Positions 26,382-35,496 of a stretch of DNA of 64,000 nt are shown here, one piece after another; the first letter of the stretch is position 1, and each line of letters starts with the position of its first letter. The DNA is from an uncultured Lachnospiraceae bacterium (lineage in GTDB: Bacteria; Bacillota; Clostridia; Lachnospirales; Lachnospiraceae). Made by a program: the position numbers and the translations under genes. The DNA lies in NCBI GenBank assembly GCA_934351925.1, contig CAKRJT010000005.1, positions 87,795 to 151,794 on the forward strand. The letters run 5' to 3'. Below the pieces are notes generated by a model that saw nothing but the letters and a program-made list of their open reading frames with translations, was not told the DNA's origin and made no database searches.

Positions 26382-26704
26382 CAGCTATGGGTATATATAA
26401 CTTATTTTAATTTATATACCCCTGCATACTGCAAGCATTGCTTGCAGTACTGCCACCAATAAATAGTTTGAAAGTTTTTCTTTCAAACTTATACCCCGCA
26501 AACAATGCAAAATCCAATAATATGAACCTAAAATATACTTGCATGGGTATATACAACCATAATATACTGTTTATACCCACAAAACCCTCACTGTCCGGGC
26601 ATAGAACACACAAATATACAAAATATACCCTCCACGCCGGTAATAAATGCCGCTCAATAAGCAGCTATGGGTATATAAAAGCAATTCCAACATAAAATAC
26701 CCAC
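26382..26704. repeat. Array of GGGTATA / TATACCC hairpins
   Basis: CAGCTATGGGTATATA occurs at 26382-26397 and 26661-26676, and GCATGGGTATATA at 26541. Each is followed 15-30 bases later by a TATACCC or ATACCC arm (26413, 26571, 26696). Additional ATACCC blocks lie at 26491 and 26623. The array fills the space between the ABC transporter and pncB promoters and codes for nothing. Confidence 0.55.
26422..26489 (-). repeat. Dispersed intergenic repeat, copy 2, with hairpin
   Basis: The reverse complement carries TTTCAAACTATTTATTG and GCTTGCAGTATGCAG, as at 12568-12600. A perfect 9-bp hairpin GTTTGAAAG/CTTTCAAAC (26466-26488) abuts it, and CTGCAAGCA/TGCTTGCAG forms another. Confidence 0.45.
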
Positions 26705-26730
26705 AATAAAACAACAGCAAGTATTTGTCC

Positions 26731-26758
26731 TTGCATTCTTCACAGACTCGTGTATAAT
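26731..26758 (+). promoter_or_regulatory. Upstream promoter P1 of pncB
   Basis: TTGCAT (26731-26736), a 16-base spacer and TATAAT (26753-26758). A Rex-like palindrome begins eight bases downstream, at the expected transcription start. Confidence 0.6.
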
Positions 26759-26765
26759 AATTGTA

Positions 26766-26783
26766 ATGTTAATATATTAACAG
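26766..26783 (+). promoter_or_regulatory. Rex-like operator 1
   Basis: ATGTTAATATATTAACAG matches the clostridial Rex consensus TTGTTAA-N4-TTAACAA at all but the two outermost bases. It overlaps the likely start of transcription from P1. Confidence 0.6.
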
Positions 26784-26876
26784 GACTTAATAAGCCAAAA
26801 ACACAACAATCAAGCCATGCAAATGCCATTTACAGGCTGTTATGTCTATCGCTATCACTTGATAAAAGCAATGTTT

Positions 26877-26905
26877 TTGTTAATATTTTAACAATGTTAT
26901 AAAAT
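26877..26905 (+). promoter_or_regulatory. Promoter P2 of pncB with Rex-like operator 2
   Basis: TTGTTAATATTTTAACAA (26877-26894) is an exact match to the clostridial Rex consensus TTGTTAA-N4-TTAACAA. Its first six bases double as a -35 (TTGTTA), 17 bases from TAAAAT (26900-26905). Binding of Rex would block RNA polymerase. Confidence 0.7.
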
Positions 26906-26964
26906 AAACATAAACTATACTATTCATTACCCCCGCGATAATATCGCAGAAAGAAGGTTCAGAC

Positions 26965-28422
26965 ATGAGCGATTCAAGAAATTTAACTCTGCTCACCGAC
27001 TTATATGAGCTCACCATGATGCAGGGTTATTTTAAGAACCACACCAACCCTACAGTCGTATTTGACGCGTTTTTCCGCAAAAACCCATTTGACAGCAGCT
27101 ATTCAATTGCAGCCGGACTTGAGCAGGCTATAGAATATATCAAGGATTTACACTTTTCACAGGAGGACGTCGACTACCTTCGAAGCACTAAGCTGTTCGA
27201 CGAGGATTTTCTCGACTATCTCCTCAATTTCCATTTTTCAGGTGATATATACGCTATACCAGAGGGAACGGTTGTGTTCCCGAGAGAACCGCTCGTGAAG
27301 GTCGTCGCACCTATCATGGAGGCTCAGCTCGTCGAGACTGCACTGCTTAACATTGTAAACCACCAGAGCCTCATCGCCACAAAGGCTTCCCGCGTCGTGT
27401 ATGCTGCCGGTGGTGATGGTATCATGGAGTTCGGGCTTCGCCGTGCACAGGGTCCTGATGCGGGACTTTACGGTGCGCGCGCAGCGATGATTGGCGGCTG
27501 TATCGGAACGAGCTGTGTTCTCACCGGTCAGATGTTTGACGTTCCTGTAAAGGGCACCCACGCACATAGCTGGATAATGAGCTTCCCTGACGAGTACACC
27601 GCGTTCAAGAAATATGCCGAGCTCTACCCTAACGCCTGCATACTTCTTGTCGACACCTACGACACGCTCGGTTCAGGTGTGCCTAACGCAATCCGCGTAT
27701 TCAAGGAGATGAAGGAGGCAGGCATCAAGTCCGGATTCTACGGAATAAGACTCGACTCCGGCGACCTCGCTTACCTGTCAAAGAAGGCTCGTAAGATGCT
27801 CGATGACGCCGGCTTTACAGATGCTGTTATCTCCGCCTCAAGTGACCTTGATGAGTACTTGATTTCCTCTCTGAAAAATCAGGGCGCAGCCATCACCTCC
27901 TGGGGTGTCGGCACCAACCTCATCACAGCCAAGGACTGCCCTGCATTCGGCGGTGTGTATAAGCTTGCCGCAGTCCAGGATGAAAAGACCGGCGAATTTA
28001 TCCCTAAGATTAAGCTCTCCGAGAACTCCGAGAAGATTACAAACCCGGGCAACAAGACCGTATTCCGTCTCTATGACAAGGAGAACGGCAAGATTAAGGC
28101 TGACCTCATCGCTTTTGCCGACGAGCATTTTGATGAGAGCAAGGACCTTATGATTTTCGACCCTATACACACCTGGAAGAAAACTCTCTTAAAGGGCGGC
28201 ACCTACACAGTCCGCGAGATTATGGTTCCCGTATTCCTAAAGGGTGAATGTGTATATGAGACACCGGCAGTCATGGACATTCAGGCATACTGCAAGAAGG
28301 AGCTTAACACTCTCTGGGATGAGTCGAGACGTTTTGAGAACCCGCAGGAGATACATGTTGACCTTTCAGACAAGTTGTATGATGTGAAGAAGGAGCTTCT
28401 TAATAATTATCATAGAAACTGA
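26965..28422 (+). CDS. pncB: Nicotinate phosphoribosyltransferase
   Basis: 485 residues, the usual length for the bacterial enzyme. It joins nicotinate to PRPP to give nicotinate mononucleotide, the salvage entry to NAD. Family signatures include LTDLYELTMMQGYF at the N-terminus, the loop with QSLIATKASRVVYAAGG, FGLRRAQGPDAGLYGARA, GTHAHSWIMSF and VDTYDTLGSGVPNAIRV. Two promoters with Rex-like palindromes precede it, which suggests control by the NADH/NAD+ ratio. The gene is monocistronic and ends at a bidirectional terminator. Confidence 0.95.
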   Translation: MSDSRNLTLLTDLYELTMMQGYFKNHTNPTVVFDAFFRKNPFDSSYSIAAGLEQAIEYIKDLHFSQEDVDYLRSTKLFDEDFLDYLLNFHFSGDIYAIPEGTVVFPREPLVKVVAPIMEAQLVETALLNIVNHQSLIATKASRVVYAAGGDGIMEFGLRRAQGPDAGLYGARAAMIGGCIGTSCVLTGQMFDVPVKGTHAHSWIMSFPDEYTAFKKYAELYPNACILLVDTYDTLGSGVPNAIRVFKEMKEAGIKSGFYGIRLDSGDLAYLSKKARKMLDDAGFTDAVISASSDLDEYLISSLKNQGAAITSWGVGTNLITAKDCPAFGGVYKLAAVQDEKTGEFIPKIKLSENSEKITNPGNKTVFRLYDKENGKIKADLIAFADEHFDESKDLMIFDPIHTWKKTLLKGGTYTVREIMVPVFLKGECVYETPAVMDIQAYCKKELNTLWDESRRFENPQEIHVDLSDKLYDVKKELLNNYHRN

Positions 28423-28432
28423 AATTAAATAA

Positions 28433-28472
28433 AATAAGCCCACACACGTCCTACAACGTGTATGGGCTTATT
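28433..28472. terminator. Bidirectional terminator
   Basis: AATAAGCCCACACACGT pairs with ACGTGTATGGGCTTATT (one mismatch) around CCTACA, between the convergent pncB and the gene at 28491-29063. A/T runs on both sides allow function in both directions. Confidence 0.75.
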
Positions 28473-28490
28473 CCCATTTTTCATGTGAAA

Positions 28491-29063
28491 TTACTTACTC
28501 TTCTTAGCCTTCCTGCCGTTATCTGCGACATTCTTGTCTGCCTTAGCGTCCTTTGGCTGCTTGTCCTTCGTGGACTTGGCATTATCCTTCATGGAGTTCT
28601 TGGCATTTCTTGAAGCCTTCTGCATAAGTCCTGCAAGCCCCTTCTTCTTAGGTGGGGCAGGGATAACGCCGCCGCGGACACTCTTAATCTCTGTGATATA
28701 GATACCGCTGACTACTACCTTACATTCCTTACCTACCGGAAGAATATCAAAAACTGCTGCATCTGCAATGAGGTTCATAGGCTTGCTTCCGCCGCCCACA
28801 ACTCTTGCCTTTACAATCGGGAACTTAGCACGGCGCGCGTACTTAGGAACCTGATCAGTTACTACCTTCGGAAGATTGGCTTCCGTAATTTTCAATTTCT
28901 TTTTGTCAATGATAAGCATCGAGACTGTCTGTGCCGCCGAAGCGAGAGCCTCCTGCTGCGAATTAGCTTTCTTCTGCAATCTGCCGCCCACTATCATAAG
29001 CACGATAAATGCTACAAGCACTACCGCAAGTATGGACAGGATTACTATCAACCAAGCTGGCAT
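28491..29063 (-). CDS. Single-pass membrane protein of unknown function
   Basis: 190 residues. One N-terminal helix (about residues 4-26, LIVILSILAVVLVAFIVLMI), a short coiled stretch (KKANSQQEALASAAQ), a compact domain (about 45-130, with ITEANLPKVVTDQ and CKVVVSGIYITEIK), then a highly basic, low-complexity tail of about 50 residues rich in Lys, Asp and Ala. I recognise no named domain. It looks like a conserved Lachnospiraceae protein. The tail could bind nucleic acid or anionic lipid, but that is only a guess from charge. Confidence 0.65.
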   Translation of the reverse strand: MPAWLIVILSILAVVLVAFIVLMIVGGRLQKKANSQQEALASAAQTVSMLIIDKKKLKITEANLPKVVTDQVPKYARRAKFPIVKARVVGGGSKPMNLIADAAVFDILPVGKECKVVVSGIYITEIKSVRGGVIPAPPKKKGLAGLMQKASRNAKNSMKDNAKSTKDKQPKDAKADKNVADNGRKAKKSK

Positions 29064-29146
29064 AATGTACCTCCCTATGTAAAAATGTCATACTCATATA
29101 TTTTACCATTTTTGAAGAAAAATTCAACTGTTTTTCTCAGAGCAAA

Positions 29147-30283
29147 CTACTTTTTTAAATTGAGATACAATACAAATCCCGCTCCAACCAGAACGACAAC
29201 CACTGCCGCAAGGATAAGAACCTGCTTAATACCGCCAAACGAGGAGGCATTATTCTTTCCCGTCATCTGGATTTCCTCAGAAGTTTTCTCCTGCGCGGTC
29301 GTGTCTGTCTCCTGCGTGCTCTCCGGATTCTGCACTGTCGTCTCCGACTGTGTGCTGCCCGTCGTTGTCGGCTGCACGTTACCCTGATTTACTGCGGTTG
29401 TCGTCTCAGACTGCCTGTTTGCAGATGTTGTAATCTCTGACTCATTATTGGCTGACGTTGTAGTCTCCTGCTGTCTGTTGTCTGCCGCCGTCGTGCCTGC
29501 CTGACCGGAATTTCCTGCGTTGGTCTCAGACTGTTTATTTCCCGATGCCGTTGTCTCTGTCTGGCTCGGTTTCTCCGTCGTCGTCTCAGGCTGGCTCGGT
29601 CTATCCGTCGTCGTCTCAGGCTGACTTGGCCTTTCTGTCGTCGTTTCAGGCTGGCTTGGTCTCTCCGTCGTCGTCTCAGGCTGGCTCGGTCTATCCGTCG
29701 TCGTCTCAGGCTGTGTGGTTGTGCTCTCCTTGTCAACGCTTACAGCATCGGACTTCACGGTGAGCAGTGCGCGGCTGCCGAAAGCGGAATTGGCAACCTC
29801 AAGCGAACCCTCCTTGTAGCTCACGGTTGCGGACAGGGCATCTGTCGATGCATTGTCGCCCAATGACAGCTCACCGAGAAAAATCGTATCGTTCTCGTCA
29901 AAAATGACGTCCTGACCTGCCACATACAGATAGAGCGTATTTCCCTCATAGCGGCTTCCGTACACCGTATCCTTAAGCGCTTCCGCAAAGCTGAAGTCCG
30001 CCGTGTTCTCTCCCTTTTTTATGTCCACATCGAGTGCCAGCGACACCGCCGTGAGTTTCTCATCGCGCGCATTGTCAACCGTGACCGTCACCTTCACGCT
30101 GTCACCTGACACTTCAAGTGTCACTGCGTCCGCCGTACTTTTGCTGCTTACTGCTGCCTGCACAACATTTATTATCATAAACATGGCAAGCAGACAGACA
30201 GGAATAACTGCAAAGGCAGCAAACCTAAAATGTCTATCTTTTCTTTTCGGGCGCATACCGCGCCCATTTTTTATGTTAGTCAA
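29147..30283 (-). CDS. Membrane-anchored Thr-rich surface protein with cohesin-like domain
   Basis: 378 residues. TTG at 30283 is chosen: GGAGG lies 7 bases upstream, whereas the in-frame start at 30325 is inside the preceding gene. After a basic N-terminus and a membrane/signal helix (about residues 20-45) comes a beta-sandwich-like domain (~50-180; SVKVTVTVDNARDEKLTAVS, LYVAGQDVIFDENDTIFLG) that resembles a cohesin. A Thr/Pro stalk follows, with a 10-residue repeat PETTT[DE]RPSQ, then further Thr-rich sequence and a C-terminal helix (VLILAAVVVVLVGAGFVLYL). No LPXTG is present. It immediately follows the M60 protease gene, whose product has a dockerin-like segment, so it may tether that enzyme. 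The cohesin call is by pattern only. Confidence 0.6.
   Translation of the reverse strand: MTNIKNGRGMRPKRKDRHFRFAAFAVIPVCLLAMFMIINVVQAAVSSKSTADAVTLEVSGDSVKVTVTVDNARDEKLTAVSLALDVDIKKGENTADFSFAEALKDTVYGSRYEGNTLYLYVAGQDVIFDENDTIFLGELSLGDNASTDALSATVSYKEGSLEVANSAFGSRALLTVKSDAVSVDKESTTTQPETTTDRPSQPETTTERPSQPETTTERPSQPETTTDRPSQPETTTEKPSQTETTASGNKQSETNAGNSGQAGTTAADNRQQETTTSANNESEITTSANRQSETTTAVNQGNVQPTTTGSTQSETTVQNPESTQETDTTAQEKTSEEIQMTGKNNASSFGGIKQVLILAAVVVVLVGAGFVLYLNLKK
29551..29713 (-). repeat. 30-bp coding tandem repeat
   Basis: Five 30-bp units plus a half unit encode PETTT[DE]RPSQ in the Thr/Pro stalk of the surface protein. Unit-to-unit differences are mostly silent or Asp/Glu exchanges, indicating selection on the peptide. 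Confidence 0.85.
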
Positions 30284-30299
30284 CAAAAATCCTCCTATG

Positions 30300-33200
30300 T
30301 CAGTCGGTAAGCTCAATACTGCCAAGCTTATCAGGTATGGTAAGCCAAGGTGTATCGCTCACAATTCTCTGTCCCTCGTTGGTCATGGCATTGTCAACGC
30401 GGTAAAGCTCTGCGCGCACTGCCCCGGAAAACTCAGGCACATTGCCCTTCGCATCAGGCTCTATCCAGTATATCCATGTGCCGTCACTCACCTCGCCGAG
30501 AAGTCCGTTCTCAGGAACCGCTGCCAGAATTATCTGCTGTGCGTTTACGCTTCCGTCCTCGTCCGCACCTCCGACAATGTTTCCGTCCTCATCGTAAAGA
30601 AGCACCACATTGTATGCCGGATTTCCCTTGTAGCTTCCCATAAATACGAGTGAGCCCTGCGGTATATACTTTCCTGTCTCGTACTCGTAGTCATTTGCAA
30701 GTATTCCTACTGACGTTCCATCCGCACCGAAGCTTATACTGTCACCGCTTGGTCCAAGAAGATCAAGCTCATTTATGGCTACCTTCTGTCCTTCTGAGCC
30801 GACAGCCGTGATACGCACATAAGCCACGTCGTAGGTTGCAACCCAAGGGTCCTTGTTCTCATTCTCAAAGTAGACCGTGTTGCTCGTCGTTCCCTCTTTG
30901 AAGGTTCCCTCTGCCACCGTTTTCCAGTCTGCTCCGTCCTCACTCACCTCGATGCGATAAGCTGTTATGCCGTCAGCGTCAGGTGAAGTATACTTAAGCG
31001 CCGATACCGCACTTGTCCTGTTGAGTGAGATTGTAACATAGGCATCTGCGCCATCTGCGGCACCTATGTATGTGCTGTCGTAATCATTGTCAATCACACC
31101 AATGACGGCCGGCTTCTCCTCCGGCTCACATGGGTTCTTCTCAGTCGCATCAACTGTTGTATCAGCGCCCGACTTCATGTTGGTCGTCACGGTCCACATG
31201 CTCTTGTCAAGGCTTCCATCGTGCTCTATTCTCACTGAGCCGATGTTTTCCGCCTTTGAGCGATAGCCGAACTTATCGACAGCCGTAACCTCATATGCGG
31301 CAACGCGGTTATTTACCGTAGAAACATAATCCTTCCACTCTGCGGCTGATGCCCCTGCATCAGGCACGGCAAAGCCCGCAACCTCACGGACTTCCTGTCC
31401 GTTCTCGTACATTATTCTTGTAATCTCATAGCCAAGAAGTATATCCGCATCAACACTGCTGTTTATTGTCAGGACTACTTCGTTGGCAGCATTTTTACCA
31501 AGCTTAACCGAGCTTGTATCAGAAATGACAGCGGAGTTCTTTATAGTATTATCAGTTCCGTTCTCAATCTCATACACTCTAGCCTCATCGGTTATGTAAT
31601 ATATCGCTCTCTCCTCGGCAGGGAACTGACCTGCATACTCAAGTGTTCCCTCATCAGGCTCCATACCCCAGCGCACAAAATACTCCGTGAGGTCTTTCCC
31701 GGCTGCCGCACATGCAAGACGCATAAAGTTCTGATTTTTGTCCGTGCCGAGAGTGAGTGTAACTCCCTTTGGTGCCGGCGCATTGTCAACATTTCTTGCA
31801 TAGGAGTCAACCCTCGCGTAGAACAGGTTCTTCATCTGCTCCTCATGGGTGTCATATGTCTTAAAGTTGTATCCTCTGTCGTAAGCTAAGTGCAACTGCC
31901 AGTACATCGCAAGCTGCACCGCAAGATCAGGCGATGCACCCTTGGTGCCTGAGGTAACCTTTTCATACACATCTGCATATTTCCAGCGCACGGACTCATT
32001 CGTATCCCTCGCGGTCGTAAGCTGTGCAAAGTAATTGTTGGTTATCTCGGCTATCGAGTATGCGCTCTGATTGATATTGTGTCCTATCTCATGTGCGATA
32101 CCCCAGCCAAATAGAAGTCCTCCTTTGTACTTTCCATCGTCCGATGTAATCGGAACAGCACTTGAAAGTCCTGAAACGGAATTCCAGTCGATTCCTATAT
32201 GGTCGCCCGCCGCGTACATGAATGCCCCCGCAAACATTCTCATATAACGAATGTTGAGGTGTTCTGACGGCATTCTGTCGGAAGCGTCAGCTCCTTCCTC
32301 GTCGGTAAGTCCCTTGTGCTGGTAGAACAGCTCCATCATCTCGTCCATCGCTGTGAGAGATGCACTGAGTTTGTCGGCGCGCTCCTTAGTTGTTCCGTTT
32401 CCAAGACCTGCAAGGAGCGTCTTGGCTGATACTGAATACATCATCTTATCGAGCATGATATCCGTCGCGCCTGCTATACAGTTCTGCTCGTCGAACTCTC
32501 TTGCCGCGCCGGTGTCATTTCCGGCCGCCTCATGCACTGTGTCATGTATTTCTTCTATATTTGCGACATGCTCCTCGAGTGCCTCGACATAGCTGTATAT
32601 TTTCTCCTCCCTCTCAGTATCATTCGTGACACCGTAGAGATTTAATACAGGTATGTTTACACCGCCGGATACGCGCACCGCGTAGCGGTCATTCTCGTTA
32701 TTGCCGGTATATGCCACATAGAGCGCACCGCCGCTCTCTGCCGAAAGGCTCTGCAGCTTAGGTATAGTGACCTCGTTGCGTCCGACCTTCAATGTCGCCA
32801 CCTCTGTCTTTACCGTGCCGGACTCGGCATGGTACTGTGTCGCAATAAGCTTTAACTGTGCTGTATCACCTGTCTTTTTGGTGTTGTGTCCGACATATAT
32901 TGTTACCTGTTCACCCGACGCTGCCGACACACCGAGAGGCTGCCATGCGTTGAGTCCGCTTATTCCAAGATGGCCGTCCTTAGTTGCTGTTATCTCTGAT
33001 GATATCTCAATCACGTCCCCGAGTTTCGTGTCCAGAAGCCCCTTCGCATTGTCAAGCTCCTTCTGTATCGACTCTCTCTCCGGATTGTACTCACCGCTCT
33101 TTTCGTCCACCGTGTCCAGGCGCTTCTGCAGTGCGGCTATGGTCTCTGCCGTCGTGCCGTCCTTGAGCGTCGTGTGCAAATCATCAGCATAGAGTGCGAG

Positions 33201-35477
33201 CACATCGTCCTCAAGGCTGTCATAATAATAAAATCTTACCTCTGATATTGTAATGCTTCTGTAAGCTCCGTAGCGCGTGAAGCCGACTCTTATCATATCA
33301 GACTCTATCGGCTCACTAAGCTTTATGACATAATACTTTCTGCCGTCTGCATCGGTCTTTTGAAGCACGCCCGCAATGCCTGCCGCATGGTTGGTCTTGT
33401 GGTCGTCCTCATACCAGTACAGCGATGCTCCCGCATAACTTACCATGTCCTCCGGCTCCGCAAAGGCTATGTAATTCATCTTGTATTTTGCATCAAAGGT
33501 AAAATAAATTCCCTTGTTGTCCGCCGGGTACGCGCCACCCTCATCCCAATCTGCAACGTAGTAATATGAGTTATAATCGTTATCGACAATTCCGAGTGCA
33601 CTGTCGGTTCCCTCCTCATCGAGCGGGCTGTTGACCATGCTTCCTCTAGGGTGTGTTGCCGATACAATGTGAGCGGTGAGCTCACCCTCACCCTGCGGCT
33701 CGTTTATCATATTGTACTTAGGAAGCTGTGCCGGAATGACAACCGTGGTCTCCGCCTCGGATACAAGCGATGCCGCACTCTCTCCAAGCTCGTTCACGCC
33801 TGTGACATACACTTCATACACCGTCTTATCCGCAAGACCGGTAATCTCATATGTACTGCCCTCAATTCCGGATATTTTTGTGTATTCCGCATCGCCCTTA
33901 ACACGGTAATATACACAGTAGCTGTCCGTATCGTCCATATCCTTCCATGTGAGCTTTAGCTTTCTGTATGCTCCGGCCGCCTTCAGATAGTCCGGCGCGT
34001 CCGGCCGTCCGGCAAGCTTCGGAACCGCCTCAACGGCACTTGTGTAGCCGCTTCGCCATGCCCCGTTTACAGCCTGCACGCGCACACTGTAAATTTCCTT
34101 ATTAACAAGCTCCTTACCCGCAAAGGTTGATACCTTCAGGGTATTGCCAGCCGTCCTGACAGTCTCCGTCTCACCGTCGTGTGTTATCTCAACCTCATAA
34201 CCCGTGACATTTTTGCTGTTATCCCAGGTCAGCGTAAAGCTCTTATCAGCGCCCTGCGCCTTTACATTCTGCGGTATGTCCATCTCAGGCTCAGGTATTC
34301 TGTTTTCCATGCCATTTAAAAACTCAACCTTGGAGATATCTACAAGGCTTGCCCCCTTAGCTGCCGCCGTAACGCGTATTATAACCTTCTTTACGGCTAC
34401 CTGACCGCCAAGGCTTATGACGATGCTGCTGCCCTCAGCCGAGCGGGCGCTGTATGCCGCAACCGCCGCAGCCGCAGTCCCTATCTGAAAATATTTCACT
34501 CCGTCCTCAGTCTCGACTATGAGCGTTCCGCTCTCAATTCCTACATCACCGGTCTCAATGACAACCTGCTCCATTGTAAGCCCGGTCTCTGCTTGAGCCA
34601 TATCCTCATTCTGAAAGGATATTCCTATCTCAACAGGGTTGTCCTCAGAGACAGGCTCCTCATTCGCCGTCGAAAATGTCAGCCCGCCGTTTCCGGTGAG
34701 AAGGTCAGCTATATCTCCCGTCACAATAGTATTTTCGTCATTTACCTTTACGGCTGCCGCATCGGGAGCAATGCTCTCCGTCACGGAAGCAGTCGTATCA
34801 ATCCCGTCATTCTTTACATGCTGTGCGAAAGCATAGTACTGTAAATCAAGAATATCCGTCCTTCCATCGCCGTTGAGGTCAGTGAGTCCCTGCACCGGTT
34901 TTCCGGATGCCGCATCTAGTATCGTGTCCTTATCCGACTGCGTAATCTCTCCATCACCGTCCACATCGCCGACAAGGAACAGCCCCGGGTGTGTATCTCC
35001 CTGCTCATAGTTTATCCCGTCAAGGCTGACCATTCCTGTTCCCACATAGAGGTACAGAATATTCCCTTTCACCTCCAGCTCCTGCACATAGTCCTCAAAG
35101 CCGGCTGCCTGTAGTCTGAGCGTATAGCTTCCGTCCGCAAGACCTCCAATAAATAGGTCAGTGCTGTCCGTGCCTGCCTGCAAGATAGTCTGAACCTTGT
35201 TTACCTTACCGCTATCATTGTTTGTTGCGGTCGCGGTCACATTCACATCTCGGTACATCGGAAGCACCTTCGCGAGTGTGATGCTCACTGCGCCTGCCGC
35301 CCCACTCTGCACAAATGCGTCCAGCCATTCTGTTGACACCTCACCCGCTGACTGCTCTGCCACTGCCTTTTTCACAGCATGTACAGCCGGCACCGAACTT
35401 TGTACACCCGCTTGTACAGGTACGGTGTTTTGCAGCAATAACCCTGCCGTCAACAGGAATGTCGTAAATTTCTTCAT
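30300..35477 (-). CDS. Secreted M60 (enhancin-like) metallopeptidase with dockerin-like, FN3 and F5/8C domains
   Basis: 1725 residues. The start at 35477 has GGAGT upstream and a signal peptide (MKKFTTFLLTAGLLLQNTVP, cleaved near QA-GV). In order: a carboxypeptidase-regulatory-like region (~65-150); a dockerin-like pair of calcium loops (DVDGDGEITQ 171-180 and DLNGDGRTDILDLQ ~200-213); two fibronectin III domains (~400-590); an F5/8C-like domain (~600-760); the M60 region (~860-1250) with zinc motif HEIGHNINQ at 1129-1137 and a following Glu; and a second F5/8C-like domain (~1410-1560). M60 enzymes cleave mucins and other O-glycoproteins, so host-glycoprotein attack is likely. There is no sorting signal; the next gene encodes a possible anchor. 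Confidence 0.85.
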   Translation of the reverse strand: MKKFTTFLLTAGLLLQNTVPVQAGVQSSVPAVHAVKKAVAEQSAGEVSTEWLDAFVQSGAAGAVSITLAKVLPMYRDVNVTATATNNDSGKVNKVQTILQAGTDSTDLFIGGLADGSYTLRLQAAGFEDYVQELEVKGNILYLYVGTGMVSLDGINYEQGDTHPGLFLVGDVDGDGEITQSDKDTILDAASGKPVQGLTDLNGDGRTDILDLQYYAFAQHVKNDGIDTTASVTESIAPDAAAVKVNDENTIVTGDIADLLTGNGGLTFSTANEEPVSEDNPVEIGISFQNEDMAQAETGLTMEQVVIETGDVGIESGTLIVETEDGVKYFQIGTAAAAVAAYSARSAEGSSIVISLGGQVAVKKVIIRVTAAAKGASLVDISKVEFLNGMENRIPEPEMDIPQNVKAQGADKSFTLTWDNSKNVTGYEVEITHDGETETVRTAGNTLKVSTFAGKELVNKEIYSVRVQAVNGAWRSGYTSAVEAVPKLAGRPDAPDYLKAAGAYRKLKLTWKDMDDTDSYCVYYRVKGDAEYTKISGIEGSTYEITGLADKTVYEVYVTGVNELGESAASLVSEAETTVVIPAQLPKYNMINEPQGEGELTAHIVSATHPRGSMVNSPLDEEGTDSALGIVDNDYNSYYYVADWDEGGAYPADNKGIYFTFDAKYKMNYIAFAEPEDMVSYAGASLYWYEDDHKTNHAAGIAGVLQKTDADGRKYYVIKLSEPIESDMIRVGFTRYGAYRSITISEVRFYYYDSLEDDVLALYADDLHTTLKDGTTAETIAALQKRLDTVDEKSGEYNPERESIQKELDNAKGLLDTKLGDVIEISSEITATKDGHLGISGLNAWQPLGVSAASGEQVTIYVGHNTKKTGDTAQLKLIATQYHAESGTVKTEVATLKVGRNEVTIPKLQSLSAESGGALYVAYTGNNENDRYAVRVSGGVNIPVLNLYGVTNDTEREEKIYSYVEALEEHVANIEEIHDTVHEAAGNDTGAAREFDEQNCIAGATDIMLDKMMYSVSAKTLLAGLGNGTTKERADKLSASLTAMDEMMELFYQHKGLTDEEGADASDRMPSEHLNIRYMRMFAGAFMYAAGDHIGIDWNSVSGLSSAVPITSDDGKYKGGLLFGWGIAHEIGHNINQSAYSIAEITNNYFAQLTTARDTNESVRWKYADVYEKVTSGTKGASPDLAVQLAMYWQLHLAYDRGYNFKTYDTHEEQMKNLFYARVDSYARNVDNAPAPKGVTLTLGTDKNQNFMRLACAAAGKDLTEYFVRWGMEPDEGTLEYAGQFPAEERAIYYITDEARVYEIENGTDNTIKNSAVISDTSSVKLGKNAANEVVLTINSSVDADILLGYEITRIMYENGQEVREVAGFAVPDAGASAAEWKDYVSTVNNRVAAYEVTAVDKFGYRSKAENIGSVRIEHDGSLDKSMWTVTTNMKSGADTTVDATEKNPCEPEEKPAVIGVIDNDYDSTYIGAADGADAYVTISLNRTSAVSALKYTSPDADGITAYRIEVSEDGADWKTVAEGTFKEGTTSNTVYFENENKDPWVATYDVAYVRITAVGSEGQKVAINELDLLGPSGDSISFGADGTSVGILANDYEYETGKYIPQGSLVFMGSYKGNPAYNVVLLYDEDGNIVGGADEDGSVNAQQIILAAVPENGLLGEVSDGTWIYWIEPDAKGNVPEFSGAVRAELYRVDNAMTNEGQRIVSDTPWLTIPDKLGSIELTD

Positions 35478-35496
35478 ATATGTAACTCCTTTGTTT

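Noticed and set aside
29545..29763. Ser-rich small protein on the + strand and Arg-rich frame on the - strand
   Set aside because: Both are antisense or shifted readings of the PETTT repeat of the surface-protein gene.
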